Shown: positions 51,666 through 61,217, numbered from the stretch's first letter. The stretch is 64,000 nucleotides of DNA from Henriciella sp. (GCA_017642885.1 JAEPOM010000003.1:62001-126000); one strand, 5' to 3'. A program made the numbers and translations. Notes: a model not told the origin generated them from the sequence alone.

Positions 51666-53303
51666 CTATTCAGTCGTTTCAGTGTCCGGTGTCGCAACTG
51701 CTGGCGCAGGGCACAGCCAGCGAGACCGGTGATTGTCTTCCGCGTTTTCCGCCCAGCCCTCCAGATTCGGATCTACCAGGTTCTTAGTGACTTGGAACCA
51801 CATTGGCGTGACCGGATGGTCTTCCAACATAATCTTCTCAGCCTGTGCGAATTGCGCAGCTCGCGCCTGAAGGTCGCGTTCTTGGCTCGCCGCTTCAAGC
51901 AGGCGATCAAATTCCGGGTTGGAATAGTTCCCGTAATTCTGCTGCCCCGTATCGCTATCAAGCAGATAGAGGAAATTCAGCGGGTCGTTATAGTCAGCAA
52001 GCCACGCACCGTCCGACACTTCGAAATTGCTTTGGCGAAGATCGGAATAGAGCACTTTCGTATCCTGGCGCAGGATCTGAGCGTCGACCCATGGCGCAAT
52101 CTCGTTCCAGTTGGACTGTGCTACCGGGGCGGCTTTCGGGTTATCATCGGTTGAGCGGTGCTTGAACTCGAAGCGCAATTGATTGTCTGGACCATATCCC
52201 GCGTCTTCCAGAAGTGCGCGCGCTTCAGCCAGTCGCTCTGGACGGCTCAGCGATTTCCACGAAACTTCCGGACGAACGGTGTCGTAATTGTTGATCCCGG
52301 GCGGAACGAAGCTATAGGCTGGCACGAATCCAGGCGTGAGAACGTTCTCGACCAGATATTCGCGATCAAGCGCCATGGAAAGCGCCTTGCGGACACGGAT
52401 ATCGTCGAATGGCGGCTCGCTGGAATTAAAGCTCCAATAGGTGGTCAGCAGGCCGGGCGTCGTCCGCGCCCATCCTGCTAGACGGCGGTCCAGCTCGGCT
52501 TTGCGTCCGCCGTCAAAGGCGTTATTGATGTCGAGTTCACCCGCTTCGATCCGGCGCTCAACAGCGGCGAGATCTTCAAGCTCGAAATAGCTTACGCGCT
52601 CAAAGCATAGCGTATCGGCTTCATAAAAAGCCGGGTTTTTCTCTACCACGAGCTGGTCGCCCGTGACCCAGTAAACCAGCTTGTAGGGACCATTTACTTC
52701 GATGTTGTCCGGCTGAACCCAAGCCTCACCATACTGCTCGACGATATGCCGGGGCACTGGATAGGTGGTGTAGTGCGTCAGGAGACCAAGCAGATAGGGC
52801 GCGGGCTGTTCGAGCGTAATCTCGAGCGTGCGATCATCGATCGCGCGAACGCCGAGCTCCTCCGGCTCAATACGGGCCTCATTGAGGGCCTGAGCATTCT
52901 TGATGATGTAGAGCAGCGAAGAATACTGCGAGGCGATTGCCGGATCCTGGATACGGCGCAGCGCATAGACGAAGTCTTCTGCCGTCAGCGGTGTTCCATC
53001 CGACCAGGTCGTGTCGCGCAGGTTGAACGTCCAGATCAAACCATCGTCAGACGTCGTCCAGCTTTCCGCCATTGCCGGAATGACCTGCCCGTCAGCTGTG
53101 TGCTGTGTGAGACCGAGGAACATGTCGCCAATGATGATGTTTTCCCAGGCCGCAGAAGAACGGTGAGGATCGAGCGTATCGACTTTAGCGGAAATTCCCC
53201 GGCGCAGCGTGAGCGTATCATCGCCTCCACCGCCGCCTCCGCAAGCAGACAAAGCGAGCGCGAAAGCAATCGCGGTTCCGGCAAAAAGGCGGTTCAAGCG
53301 CAT
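51666..53303 (-). CDS. Oligopeptide-binding lipoprotein (ABC importer)
   Basis: 545 residues. The ATG at 53303 is chosen because AGGAGAG lies before it and a lipoprotein signal follows at once (ALALSAC, then a Gly run). The body is an SBP_bac_5 protein of the OppA group: LRRGISAKVDTLDPHRSSAA, YALRRIQDPAIASQYSS, VRKALSMALDREYLV, DYNDPLNFLYLL. It captures peptides in the periplasm. No permease or ATPase genes are adjacent, so partners must be elsewhere. Confidence 0.9.
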   Translation of the reverse strand: MRLNRLFAGTAIAFALALSACGGGGGGDDTLTLRRGISAKVDTLDPHRSSAAWENIIIGDMFLGLTQHTADGQVIPAMAESWTTSDDGLIWTFNLRDTTWSDGTPLTAEDFVYALRRIQDPAIASQYSSLLYIIKNAQALNEARIEPEELGVRAIDDRTLEITLEQPAPYLLGLLTHYTTYPVPRHIVEQYGEAWVQPDNIEVNGPYKLVYWVTGDQLVVEKNPAFYEADTLCFERVSYFELEDLAAVERRIEAGELDINNAFDGGRKAELDRRLAGWARTTPGLLTTYWSFNSSEPPFDDIRVRKALSMALDREYLVENVLTPGFVPAYSFVPPGINNYDTVRPEVSWKSLSRPERLAEARALLEDAGYGPDNQLRFEFKHRSTDDNPKAAPVAQSNWNEIAPWVDAQILRQDTKVLYSDLRQSNFEVSDGAWLADYNDPLNFLYLLDSDTGQQNYGNYSNPEFDRLLEAASQERDLQARAAQFAQAEKIMLEDHPVTPMWFQVTKNLVDPNLEGWAENAEDNHRSRWLCPAPAVATPDTETTE

Positions 53304-53397
53304 AAAGGCTCTCCTGGTGAATAAAGTTATGTTTGCAATCAACTTTGTTTCAGACAAAAGCGGGCTTGCCTAGGTCACACCTGTCACATTCGGGCGA

Positions 53398-54159
53398 TTA
53401 GCGACGGCGGAAAAACCCAACAAATCCAAACAGTCCGGCCAACAATGATCCGATCCCACCCGCAACAACGGTGATCGGGCTGACAGATCTCGCAATTGCG
53501 ATCGCCTGACCAATGCGGGAAACATTGACCTCGACCTCATCGCGGAACGTCCGCAGCGGCAGCGCCTGACCATCCAGGTTAGCGAAAAGCTCGATCACCA
53601 ATTCCTGTTTGCCAGTGGCAGTTGGCGTAACTTTCCAACGCCAGACATTCTCCGTCATCGGCGAAATCAGCTGCGTTTCCGGTGTAACAGCCCGGACTTC
53701 AAACGTGTCGCCTGACACCAAGGCAGTCACTGACGAAGAGATCTGTGCCTCCCCCTCAACCACGTTGCCACGGCCAGACAAGGCGTCGGCGGCCGTGTCA
53801 TCGCCCGTTGCATCAACGGCCAACGTCACAGTGAATTCTCTCCCGAATTGCGCTTCGGACGGTGTTTCATGGGCAATCGGGACGGTTCTCAACGTCGTCA
53901 TCAGGCCGCTATCCGCCGACGCAACGCCGAAGAAATCATCATCAGAGCTGGAAGATGGCTGTGTCAGGCTGCGGCTTCTCGGGCTCGCCGCAATCGGAGA
54001 CTCTGACCCGGCAGGGGCGTCAAATCCAAAGCTTTCAGACGGCGGAGGCGCTGAAGCTGCGCGCTCAGATTGAGGTTGTGTTTGCAGATATTGATACCCG
54101 CCAAAGGCAAGGGCTCCAGCACCGACAAGGATCAACAGAATAGATAGGAAACGGAACAT
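53398..54159 (-). CDS. Unknown membrane-anchored protein
   Basis: 253 residues from the ATG at 54159, where GGGGAGAAAA precedes it and a membrane helix (FLSILLILVGAGALAFGGYQYL) follows. A Ser-rich linker leads to a beta-rich extracytoplasmic domain (EAQFGREFTVTLAVDATGDD, VWRWKVTPTATGKQELVIEL) and a second helix near the C-terminus ending FFRRR. The fold resembles domains of envelope stress or chaperone proteins, but no family is recognised. Confidence 0.6.
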   Translation of the reverse strand: MFRFLSILLILVGAGALAFGGYQYLQTQPQSERAASAPPPSESFGFDAPAGSESPIAASPRSRSLTQPSSSSDDDFFGVASADSGLMTTLRTVPIAHETPSEAQFGREFTVTLAVDATGDDTAADALSGRGNVVEGEAQISSSVTALVSGDTFEVRAVTPETQLISPMTENVWRWKVTPTATGKQELVIELFANLDGQALPLRTFRDEVEVNVSRIGQAIAIARSVSPITVVAGGIGSLLAGLFGFVGFFRRR

Positions 54160-54272
54160 GGCGCGATTTTCTCCCCGATCACCAGAAGAAGCTACCACAA
54201 AATTCTCGGTTAAAAACCCGTCGCTTTTGGGGCACGTCTATTCATCTCCCAGTCGGGTCGGCGTTAAGGCCC

Positions 54273-55868
54273 CTAAACCGACCGTTCCTTGGTCGCCGTG
54301 AAGCGGATTTCGGGGTTCTTTTCCTGCGCGTAGCCAACATCCCAAGCATTCTTAGCCAGATAGACCGGCGCGTCGTCGAGATCGGTACCGGACGCCGATT
54401 TGTTCTTGTCCAGAAAGGCTTCGAGCACGGCATCATCGTCACAATGAATCCAGCGCGCGACATTGTACGGCGCTTCTTCAAACAAAACATCCAGGCCATA
54501 CTCGTTGACCATACGCTCAGCCATGACGTCGATTTGCAGAGACCCAACGGCCCCGACAATCATATCCGAGCCAATGGTCGGCTTGAACAGCTGCGTCACG
54601 CCTTCCTCGGCCAGACCTTCCAGAGCCTTGCGCAAGTGCTTTGCTTTCATCGGATCTGTGGTGCGCGCGCGTCTCAGGATCTCGGGCGCGAAGTTCGGAA
54701 TGCCCGCAAACCGGATATCGCCGTTTTCTGACAGACTGTCGCCCACGCGCAGCTGGCCGTGATTAGGAACACCGATCACATCGCCCGCATAAGCGGTTTC
54801 CGCAATTTCTCGATCCTGGGCCAGAAACATTAGCGGGTTATGGATATTGATCTGCTTCCCTTCGGCTGTCTTCAACCGCATGCCGCGCTTGAACTCGCCT
54901 GAGCAGAGACGCAGGAACGCCACCCGGTCGCGATGGTTAGGGTCCATGTTCGCCTGGATCTTGAACACGAAACCGGCGACGGGCTTATCATCCCGGTTCA
55001 ACGTGTGTTCGACGTCTTTGCGATGACAGGTCTGAGGTCGCGGCGCGGGCGCGAACTCCTCCAGGACCGACAAGAGTTCGCCGACCCCGAAATGACGCAG
55101 AGCCGTTCCAAACACGACAGGGGTCATATGACCTTCCAGGAAAGCCTGCTTATCAATCGTCGGAAGCATCTCGCGCGCCATCTCGGCGCCCTCTTCCAAT
55201 TCTTCCAGCGCGCTCGGGTCGACTTCGTCTCGCACGCTATCCAGGGATACGCGCGGGGACTCGCCGGGGGTCAGACCCTCATCGGCGGTCTTTTTGGAAT
55301 AGTGCAGAAATTCGCCCGTCCGAAGATCGCTCATCCCGCCAAAACGTTGACCGGACGCTGCTGGCCAATAGAGCGGTGCACAGTCGAGTTGCAATTGGTC
55401 CTGGATCTGGTCGAGCAATTCGAGCGGGTCCAGCGCTTCACGATCAAGCTTGTTGATAAAGGTCACGATCGGAATATCGCGCAGACGGCAGACTTCGAAG
55501 AGCTTCAGCGTTTGCGGCTCGATGCCTTTGGCTGCGTCCAGAACCATGATCGCACAATCGGCTGCGGTCAGCGTACGATAAGTGTCTTCGGAGAAATCCT
55601 CGTGACCCGGCGTATCGAGCAAATTGTAGACATTACCACGATACTCGAAAGTCATGACCGAGGCGCTGACCGAGATACCGCGATCGCGCTCGATCTTCAT
55701 CCAATCGGACGTTGTCCGGCGGCGTTCGCCGCGCGCAGCCACCTCGCCGGCCGCGCGGATCGCGCCACCCGCCAGAAGCAGGTTCTCAGTCAGCGTCGTC
55801 TTACCGGCATCCGGGTGCGAAATGATCGCAAAGGTTCGGCGGCGACCCGCCTCTTCTGTCAAAGACAT
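54273..55868 (-). CDS. prfC: Peptide chain release factor 3
   Basis: 531 residues, full length. G1 SHPDAGKTTLTE, the switch region RRRTTSDWMKIERDRGISVS, G3 DTPGHEDFSEDTYR and G4 NKLDRE are present, then domain II and a C-terminal domain ending ATKERSV. This GTPase recycles RF1/RF2 from the ribosome after termination. It stands alone, with unknown proteins on both sides. Confidence 0.96.
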   Translation of the reverse strand: MSLTEEAGRRRTFAIISHPDAGKTTLTENLLLAGGAIRAAGEVAARGERRRTTSDWMKIERDRGISVSASVMTFEYRGNVYNLLDTPGHEDFSEDTYRTLTAADCAIMVLDAAKGIEPQTLKLFEVCRLRDIPIVTFINKLDREALDPLELLDQIQDQLQLDCAPLYWPAASGQRFGGMSDLRTGEFLHYSKKTADEGLTPGESPRVSLDSVRDEVDPSALEELEEGAEMAREMLPTIDKQAFLEGHMTPVVFGTALRHFGVGELLSVLEEFAPAPRPQTCHRKDVEHTLNRDDKPVAGFVFKIQANMDPNHRDRVAFLRLCSGEFKRGMRLKTAEGKQINIHNPLMFLAQDREIAETAYAGDVIGVPNHGQLRVGDSLSENGDIRFAGIPNFAPEILRRARTTDPMKAKHLRKALEGLAEEGVTQLFKPTIGSDMIVGAVGSLQIDVMAERMVNEYGLDVLFEEAPYNVARWIHCDDDAVLEAFLDKNKSASGTDLDDAPVYLAKNAWDVGYAQEKNPEIRFTATKERSV

Positions 55869-55944
55869 ATAAATTCTCGAATATGATCAGGCCGTGCGGT
55901 TAAACGAAAACGCAAGCCGCTTCAATTGATCGGTCTGCGATCTT

Positions 55945-56304
55945 TCAAGCAGAAGCGCTTTGGCGGTCGTCTCGATCATTGGCGACGCCCGCTCTGAACG
56001 TCTCCAGCACAAGGGGCCGCACGTCCTGCAGGCGGGCTTCAAACAGGCCGCCAGCAATCGGTTTGAGGATGAGACTGTTGGCGCCGGTCTTGGAAACGAT
56101 AAGCGCGGCAATGTCTCCCAACAGGTCCGGATCCGCTTCAGCGGTTCGTCCCATCCAGGGATGGAGTTGAGTCTTGGCAAACTCAACCGCATCTGATGCT
56201 CGCAGCTTGCGCGGATCTCCGCACCCCATATCGCGCCATCGAGCCAACACTCGCGCCTCTGGCGCGTCGATCTCAATGACCGTGTCATTCAACAAAAACA
56301 ACAT
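55945..56304 (-). CDS. Unknown 119-residue protein
   Basis: Begins MLFLLNDTVIEIDAPEARVL with GAGGG before the ATG. It is alpha/beta (LGDIAALIVSKTGANSLILK) and ends in a helical tail. There is no signal peptide. It overlaps a longer frame (55887-56288) whose Cys/Trp/Arg-rich composition looks non-coding. The family is probably conserved among alphaproteobacteria, but I cannot name it. Confidence 0.6.
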   Translation of the reverse strand: MLFLLNDTVIEIDAPEARVLARWRDMGCGDPRKLRASDAVEFAKTQLHPWMGRTAEADPDLLGDIAALIVSKTGANSLILKPIAGGLFEARLQDVRPLVLETFRAGVANDRDDRQSASA

Positions 56305-56377
56305 GGATCGTCCCTCACTTAACGCCCATGTCGCGGATTGGCGGTTAACGAACGGTTACAACGCCTGATTGAAGCAC

Positions 56378-56719
56378 CTATTCTACCGGTTCGGTCAGAA
56401 AATGCCGTGCCTCGCGATCCTCGATTTCGATAACCCATAGATCGCGATCACGGTCTCTCGCGCGAGCCAGGTAGTCGTCCACGCTGGGTTCTTCCGGGCC
56501 AATTCCCTGCACTTCCAGGTCAACAAACACGCGATCGCCTTCCATTGAGGTTCGCGGGACGTAGGCGCGTGCGCTCCCGGATAAATCGGAAACTTTGATC
56601 AGGACATCGCCGCGCGACTCTTCCCCGCGCTGCACGACGAAGGCAGCCGCACCCGCAACTTGCGCGCGCCGCACCAAGGCATCGACCCAGATCCGCGTGG
56701 AGAGGCGTTCTTCAAACAT
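56378..56719 (-). CDS. DUF1491 family protein
   Basis: 113 residues matching the DUF1491 pattern: an N-terminal STRIWVDALVRRAQVAGAAA, then FVVQRGEESRGDVLIKVSDL, and a C-terminal RDLWVIEIEDREARHFL. It is a small cytosolic protein found almost only in alphaproteobacteria; its role is unknown. It lies 36 bases after a histidine kinase gene on the same strand and is probably co-transcribed. Confidence 0.85.
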   Translation of the reverse strand: MFEERLSTRIWVDALVRRAQVAGAAAFVVQRGEESRGDVLIKVSDLSGSARAYVPRTSMEGDRVFVDLEVQGIGPEEPSVDDYLARARDRDRDLWVIEIEDREARHFLTEPVE

Positions 56720-56755
56720 CAGAGGTCGGTCCTTTCCCGAGCAAGTTCTTCGCGT

Positions 56756-57982
56756 TCACTCCGCCGCCCGTTTCTGGTCTTCCCGTAGGGCTGGCAGAGT
56801 GACGGTCACAGTTGTGCCTGCGCCAAGCGCTGTTTCAATCTTCACTTTGCCACCCTGCATTTCTACAAGGCGGTGCACGAGTGCTAAACCGAGACCGGTT
56901 CCCGGGCGTCCTTTTGCATTGCGCCCCTGCGAAAACGGCGCTGCGATCCGGGCGAGATCCGCCGCGTCCATACCCGTACCGGTGTCGCGCACTTGCAATA
57001 CGGCTTGTCCGTTCCGTACGCCCGACAGGAGGGTCACTGTGTCGCCCGCCGCTGAATATTTGATCGCGTTCGATACGAGATTGTCCCAAATTCTGCGAAT
57101 GGCTCCGGCGTCCGCAAGAGCCAGAACTTCAGCATCGCATTTCATGCGTAAGGCGACGCCAGCTTTATCGGCCGCCGGCTGCGACTGACGCAGAACGCTC
57201 TCGCCGCTCGCCGCTATGTCCATCGGGGCAAGATCAAGCTCATAGGTTCCCGCTTCTGACTTGGCATAGCCGAGCATGTCCTCGACTAAGCGGAGCAAAG
57301 CTTCGCCGCTTTCCCGGATGAGCCCTGGATAATCTTTGTAAGCCTCTGGCATCGGCCCACGGATTTCGGCGTCCATGACGTCGGCGAAGCCAATCACCGC
57401 ATTGAGCGGGCTTTTTAGATCATGCCCAAGTCCAGCAAAGAAATTCGTCCGCTCCAGGACTTCATTCGATAGAGCCGCGTCATCGACCTGCGCCGGCGCG
57501 AGAACCACTATCATCCCCGAATCTGTGTTGAACCGGCGAATCACCAATGGGTCGCGAGCAGTCTTCAATTCTGTCGCTTCGGGTGCGATTAGTTTCTCCA
57601 AAATCACACCGACCCGCAGACCTTCCAGATAGTCGGTATTTCCCCAAACGGAGCGCACGCGCCCAAGATCCGACACGCTGATAATCAGGATTTGATCCCG
57701 ATTTGGGGCGGTATCTTGCGCGATCTCCGGTCCAGATTGGGACACCTCAACTGGTCGTCCAGGCGCCAGCTCAGTTCGTCCCGTAAGCGAATAAATTTGC
57801 AATATGATCAGTACGGTAAACACCGCGGCACCAAGCATCGTGCCGACCTGACCGCCTGCCAGCGTTACAGCTAGCGCGCCGGTCCCAGCTAGACAAATTC
57901 CGCCCAGAAGCCAGTAACTCTTAACCGAGTTCCCGCGTTCTCGACGGCTCATCTTAACGGATTGGTCAGGTCTGTTAGGCAT
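56756..57982 (-). CDS. Membrane sensor histidine kinase
   Basis: 408 residues. Two membrane helices lie near 23-68, then a PAS-like segment (RDQILIISVSDLGRVRSVWG). The HisKA domain has FAGLGHDLKSPLNAVIGFAD. The ATPase domain has WDNLVSNAIKYSA, VRDTGTGMD, and GTGLGLALVHRLVEMQGGKV. The His-Asp-Leu-Lys-Ser-Pro box is the type common in alphaproteobacterial kinases. No response regulator gene is adjacent, so the partner is unknown. Confidence 0.9.
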   Translation of the reverse strand: MPNRPDQSVKMSRRERGNSVKSYWLLGGICLAGTGALAVTLAGGQVGTMLGAAVFTVLIILQIYSLTGRTELAPGRPVEVSQSGPEIAQDTAPNRDQILIISVSDLGRVRSVWGNTDYLEGLRVGVILEKLIAPEATELKTARDPLVIRRFNTDSGMIVVLAPAQVDDAALSNEVLERTNFFAGLGHDLKSPLNAVIGFADVMDAEIRGPMPEAYKDYPGLIRESGEALLRLVEDMLGYAKSEAGTYELDLAPMDIAASGESVLRQSQPAADKAGVALRMKCDAEVLALADAGAIRRIWDNLVSNAIKYSAAGDTVTLLSGVRNGQAVLQVRDTGTGMDAADLARIAAPFSQGRNAKGRPGTGLGLALVHRLVEMQGGKVKIETALGAGTTVTVTLPALREDQKRAAE

Positions 57983-58097
57983 TTTCCTTATCGTGGATTC
58001 ATTAAATATGCGGCAGAATCCTTATTTCAGCAGATGCTAGCCTTTGCGGAACGCAAAAGATAGGCCAGTGTCTCGGTCGTAGAGTGAGGAGCTATTC

Positions 58098-59108
58098 ATG
58101 ACCAAAAGAACGATAATGACTGCCATCGCAGCCATTGCAGGCCTGACCCTTCAGGCGACTGCACAGATGGTCACACCGGCTCCCCAGCAGGTCTCAGCGA
58201 CAGCTGCGGAAACGGACCCCCTCGCGCGGGCAGCGGCGCTCTATGCAACTTACCAGGGCGAAGTCACCGACGTGAAAACCAAAGGGTTTGCTTCAGCGCG
58301 TGACATCGACAAGTCCCTGACCAATCTTGGCGGCCACAATCCAGAGCAACTCACTCAAGGTTGGATGGCGTATTCGGCCCTGGTTGCCGCGCAGAACCCA
58401 GAATTTCGCGCAGCTGTTCTCGATATCGAAGGTTATTATGGTCGCGATATGCTGATGACCGGCATGCAGAACGACATTCGCTATGCTCGCACCTTGAGCG
58501 GCGGCAACGCCGCGGTGAATCAGGCGCTCACAGCAGTGAACGCAGACAGCGATCGCTTGATCGGTGCCGCAGCGTTCGTGAAAGAACAAGCTTACAGCCT
58601 GCAGGGATCAGGTTGGGCAAAAGGCCGGGTTGGAAACTCTGGTGCGAAAGCGTCGAGCCTGTTCGCGTCTACACAGACCGGCATTCCGGCCCGCAATGCA
58701 ATGGTTCAGGCCATGCACTCTCCAGAGATCAACACCGTGTTTCAACAAGCCGGTCAGTCTGGCGCGCCCTCGGTTTGGGAAAGCGTCTCCGGCGCCGCGA
58801 GCACAATTCGTGTGCCGTCTGTCGTCGCCAGCCTCGGCCAGTCGAACGGAATTGCACGAGGCAAGGAACCGATTGCCGACCGGATCACAACATTGGCCGC
58901 ATACCGCATCCTCAGCGCTGACCCGATTAAGGCCGGCTCTATGCGACAGGCTATGGGTGAACGCGAGACGCAGGCCTGCCTGAACATGGCGAACCTCAAT
59001 CTCCAACAATGTGTGGCTGCTGCTCACAAGCATTACGAAGTTCCGTTCTGCATCGGCGAGCACGCTCTGTCAGATGTCGGTAAATGCATCGGAAAAGTCA
59101 CCCACTAA
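58098..59108 (+). CDS. Secreted protein of unknown function
   Basis: 336 residues. A signal peptide ends near AQM (MTKRTIMTAIAAIAGLTLQA...). The mature protein is alanine-rich and helical, with four cysteines in the last 60 residues (ETQACLNMAN, QQCVAAAHKHYEVPFCIGEH, VGKCIGK), likely two disulphides. GAGGAG precedes the ATG and a strong terminator follows. The family appears limited to Caulobacterales relatives; its function is unknown to me. Confidence 0.7.
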   Translation: MTKRTIMTAIAAIAGLTLQATAQMVTPAPQQVSATAAETDPLARAAALYATYQGEVTDVKTKGFASARDIDKSLTNLGGHNPEQLTQGWMAYSALVAAQNPEFRAAVLDIEGYYGRDMLMTGMQNDIRYARTLSGGNAAVNQALTAVNADSDRLIGAAAFVKEQAYSLQGSGWAKGRVGNSGAKASSLFASTQTGIPARNAMVQAMHSPEINTVFQQAGQSGAPSVWESVSGAASTIRVPSVVASLGQSNGIARGKEPIADRITTLAAYRILSADPIKAGSMRQAMGERETQACLNMANLNLQQCVAAAHKHYEVPFCIGEHALSDVGKCIGKVTH

Positions 59109-59129
59109 GACAACCATCTCCACTTTCAG

Positions 59130-59164
59130 AAAACCCCTGGCCACAGTTCCAGGGGTTTTCTTTT
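59130..59164 (+). terminator. Intrinsic terminator
   Basis: AAAACCCCTGG, eight-base loop, CCAGGGGTTTT, C, TTTT: eleven perfect pairs, 21 bases after the secreted-protein gene. Confidence 0.9.
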
Positions 59165-59181
59165 GCCTGTTTATCACCCAA

Positions 59182-59601
59182 ATGCGGCGCATGACGATTA
59201 CAGAACGCGCCGCCAATATCGAAGACGAGTTTGCATTCCTGGATGATTGGGAAGATCGCTATGCTCACATCATCGATCTCGGCAAGGCCAACCCGCCTCT
59301 TGAGGTCCATGAGCGAACTGAAGACAGCAAGGTACGCGGCTGTGCGTCTCAAGTCTGGATGGTCATTACGCCTCTGGAAGATGATCGCCTGGAGATCCGT
59401 GCCGAAAGCGATGCGATGATTGTTTCTGGCCTGATATCGCTTCTGATACAGCTATTTTCTGGCGCTCCGCGGGCTGAAATCTCTGATTTCGATGCCGATG
59501 CATTCCTTGAAAAAATCGGCGTAAAAGGCGCACTCAGCGCGCAGCGATCCAACGGGCTGGCATCCATGTTGGCGCGCATCAAACAGACGGCGGCCGCTTA
59601 A
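59182..59601 (+). CDS. sufE: SufE-type cysteine desulfuration protein
   Basis: 139 residues from the ATG at 59182 (a second ATG at 59191 is possible). The longer frame in the track runs back through the terminator and is rejected. It has DDWEDRYAHIIDLGKANPPL and the sulfur-accepting Cys54 in KVRGCASQVWM, then FSGAPRAEISDFDADAFLEK. SufE takes sulfur from SufS and feeds iron-sulfur cluster assembly. The other suf genes are not in the window. Its stop overlaps that of the converging DUF6456 gene. Confidence 0.92.
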   Translation: MRRMTITERAANIEDEFAFLDDWEDRYAHIIDLGKANPPLEVHERTEDSKVRGCASQVWMVITPLEDDRLEIRAESDAMIVSGLISLLIQLFSGAPRAEISDFDADAFLEKIGVKGALSAQRSNGLASMLARIKQTAAA

Positions 59602-60287
59602 TCGGTTCGCCGAACCTTATCCCGATAAACTTCGTGCAAAGCGCGAATAGCCGCCAAGGATCGGCGCTCCATTAAAGCAGGTCGTCCGCCCAGTCTTTTG
59701 GTCAATTGCGTCCGGCTGTCTCCACTTAAGATCAACCGGTCCAGGAGACTCATCGTTTCACTCCCCAGATGTCTGCGCAGCGCTTCATGAGCAGATTGCG
59801 CCGACAGCGCGCCGCCGCCTGGCCCCTGATCCGAGAAACCGCGCCCTCCATCGATCTTTCCGCCCAACGCAAGCCCATCCCAGTTCATTCCGCGGGCAGC
59901 ACCCACACTTGAAGCGCGCTCCGCATCGGCGCGATATCTCCGAGCGGTTTCCCGAATGAGCTCCCGAAGCCCCACATCTTGAGAGCGCGACAGGAGGAGT
60001 TCTATCATTGGAGCGACGGTTCCTTGAGCGTCGTTATCGAGACGCGCCGAACTCGGGGCAACGAGCGGCGTTTCAAGTACAGATCCCGCCCAGACAAGTA
60101 TAAGCGGTTGACCGTCGCCGAGCGATTTCAGCGCTTCACGGACACGCAGCACGTCGATTTCGGCGCCGGTCAGGACGCCTATCATCCGACCGCGCCTGTC
60201 TTTGCTGCGCCAAACACCCCATCGCTCGGGGCCAATCTCAGCTACGATCCCGCCGCGCTGAAGAGCGCGGATCAGGCGCGACTTCAT
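59598..60287 (-). CDS. DUF6456-like protein
   Basis: 229 residues. The N-terminal third is a small alpha/beta segment (RALQRGGIVAEIGPERWGVW). The C-terminal half matches my memory of DUF6456: MNWDGLALGGKIDGGRGF, ALRRHLGSETMSLLDRLILS, RSLAAIRALHEVYRD. It starts inside the last codons of the DnaA-domain-IV gene (four-base overlap), a pairing seen in other alphaproteobacteria. It may act in DNA binding or replication control, but that is inference. Confidence 0.6.
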   Translation of the reverse strand: MKSRLIRALQRGGIVAEIGPERWGVWRSKDRRGRMIGVLTGAEIDVLRVREALKSLGDGQPLILVWAGSVLETPLVAPSSARLDNDAQGTVAPMIELLLSRSQDVGLRELIRETARRYRADAERASSVGAARGMNWDGLALGGKIDGGRGFSDQGPGGGALSAQSAHEALRRHLGSETMSLLDRLILSGDSRTQLTKRLGGRPALMERRSLAAIRALHEVYRDKVRRTD

Positions 60288-60661
60288 GCGCCAGGTTCGC
60301 TCAAGGGCGCAACCGTCATCAACCCTTTCTCGAGAGTCTCAAGCCAGGCGTCAAACTCCGCCTCATCACGCATCTCTTCTATCTTGTGACAAGCATGCGC
60401 GACCGTGGATCGATCGCGTTCAAATGCGTTTGCCACGCGCGACAAACTCATCTCTAAACCAACATGAGTGAGGTACATCGCCACCTGCCGGGCCTGCACC
60501 ATGTCCCTTGGTCCTCTGTCCCGCATCAGGATGTTTTCTGCTTTTAGTTCCAGCGCGTATCCGACCAGACTGGCCGCCAGATATGCGTTGTTTCGATCAA
60601 TCCGTTGCTGGCTGCCCACTCTAAAATCTCCTTCCGACCACCGGGAAAGAAACACTATCAT
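60284..60661 (-). CDS. Stand-alone DnaA domain IV-like protein
   Basis: 125 residues. The segment ARQVAMYLTHVGLEMSLSRV then ANAFERDRSTVAHACHKIEE is the helix-turn-helix of DnaA domain IV, including the DRSTVxHAC signature that reads the DnaA box. There is no ATPase domain, so it cannot load helicase. It could compete with DnaA for boxes or serve as a transcription factor. It leads a two-gene operon with the DUF6456-like gene. Confidence 0.8.
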   Translation of the reverse strand: MIVFLSRWSEGDFRVGSQQRIDRNNAYLAASLVGYALELKAENILMRDRGPRDMVQARQVAMYLTHVGLEMSLSRVANAFERDRSTVAHACHKIEEMRDEAEFDAWLETLEKGLMTVAPLSEPGA

Positions 60662-60716
60662 GGCCTTATAGGTGTAGGATTGTTTTCCTATTTCCCATTG
60701 GGCTTTCTCAAAGAAA

Positions 60717-61217
60717 TCAAGCTGCTAGCGTATGCCGATGAGGTTGGACGCTGTGGGACTCGCCGCGACGGTCTTGACGCATACGCTCTTTCGGCACGAG
60801 CGTGTCGTGACATAAAACGAGCGCGCGGCTGCGCGAGGAGTGGAGCGGCAGGCGCAACCAAGCGTGGCAATCCATGTCTCGCTCAATCAACCCACCGACG
60901 GGACGCAACTGATCCAGCGCGCTCGACAGTCCGAGCGACCACATTTCGCAGACCGTCGCGCCGAGCTCAGCGACGCAGCGGCCTCGCATCTCACGGCCGA
61001 GAATGTCACGCAGTCCGGATCCAGCAAGACGGAACCGAACTTGTCCCTCCGCCTCGACTTCGACGATGGAGATAGAGGCGAGGTGGGCCCGGATCGCACC
61101 TGGATCGAGGTCTTCACGCCTTGGAAGGCAGAGCCCATGGCGACACGATTCCCAATGTTTCAGGAGATCAATTTGCGAAGGCGTGAAGCCTGCGAATTCT
61201 GTTGACAACGAAACCAT
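60717..61217 (-). CDS. PAS_5 domain protein
   Basis: About 166 residues from the ATG at 61217; the track start (61247) uses a GTG before a GC-rich ribosome-like run. It matches the alphaproteobacterial PAS_5 family: LLKHWESCRHGLCLPRREDL, IRAHLASISIVEVEAEGQVR, FRLAGSGLRDILGREMRGRC. Members are small one-domain proteins, probably sensory or protein-binding. It shares the strand of the DnaA-IV gene but is separated from it by 55 bases. Confidence 0.8.
   Translation of the reverse strand: MVSLSTEFAGFTPSQIDLLKHWESCRHGLCLPRREDLDPGAIRAHLASISIVEVEAEGQVRFRLAGSGLRDILGREMRGRCVAELGATVCEMWSLGLSSALDQLRPVGGLIERDMDCHAWLRLPLHSSRSRALVLCHDTLVPKERMRQDRRGESHSVQPHRHTLAA

Noticed and set aside
54933-55886. 317-residue plus ORF antisense to prfC
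   Set aside because: Shadow frame; the minus strand encodes an unmistakable full-length release factor 3.
55887-56288. 133-residue minus ORF
   Set aside because: Cys/Trp/Arg-rich composition and no ribosome site; the 55945-56304 frame on the same strand is the better coding frame.
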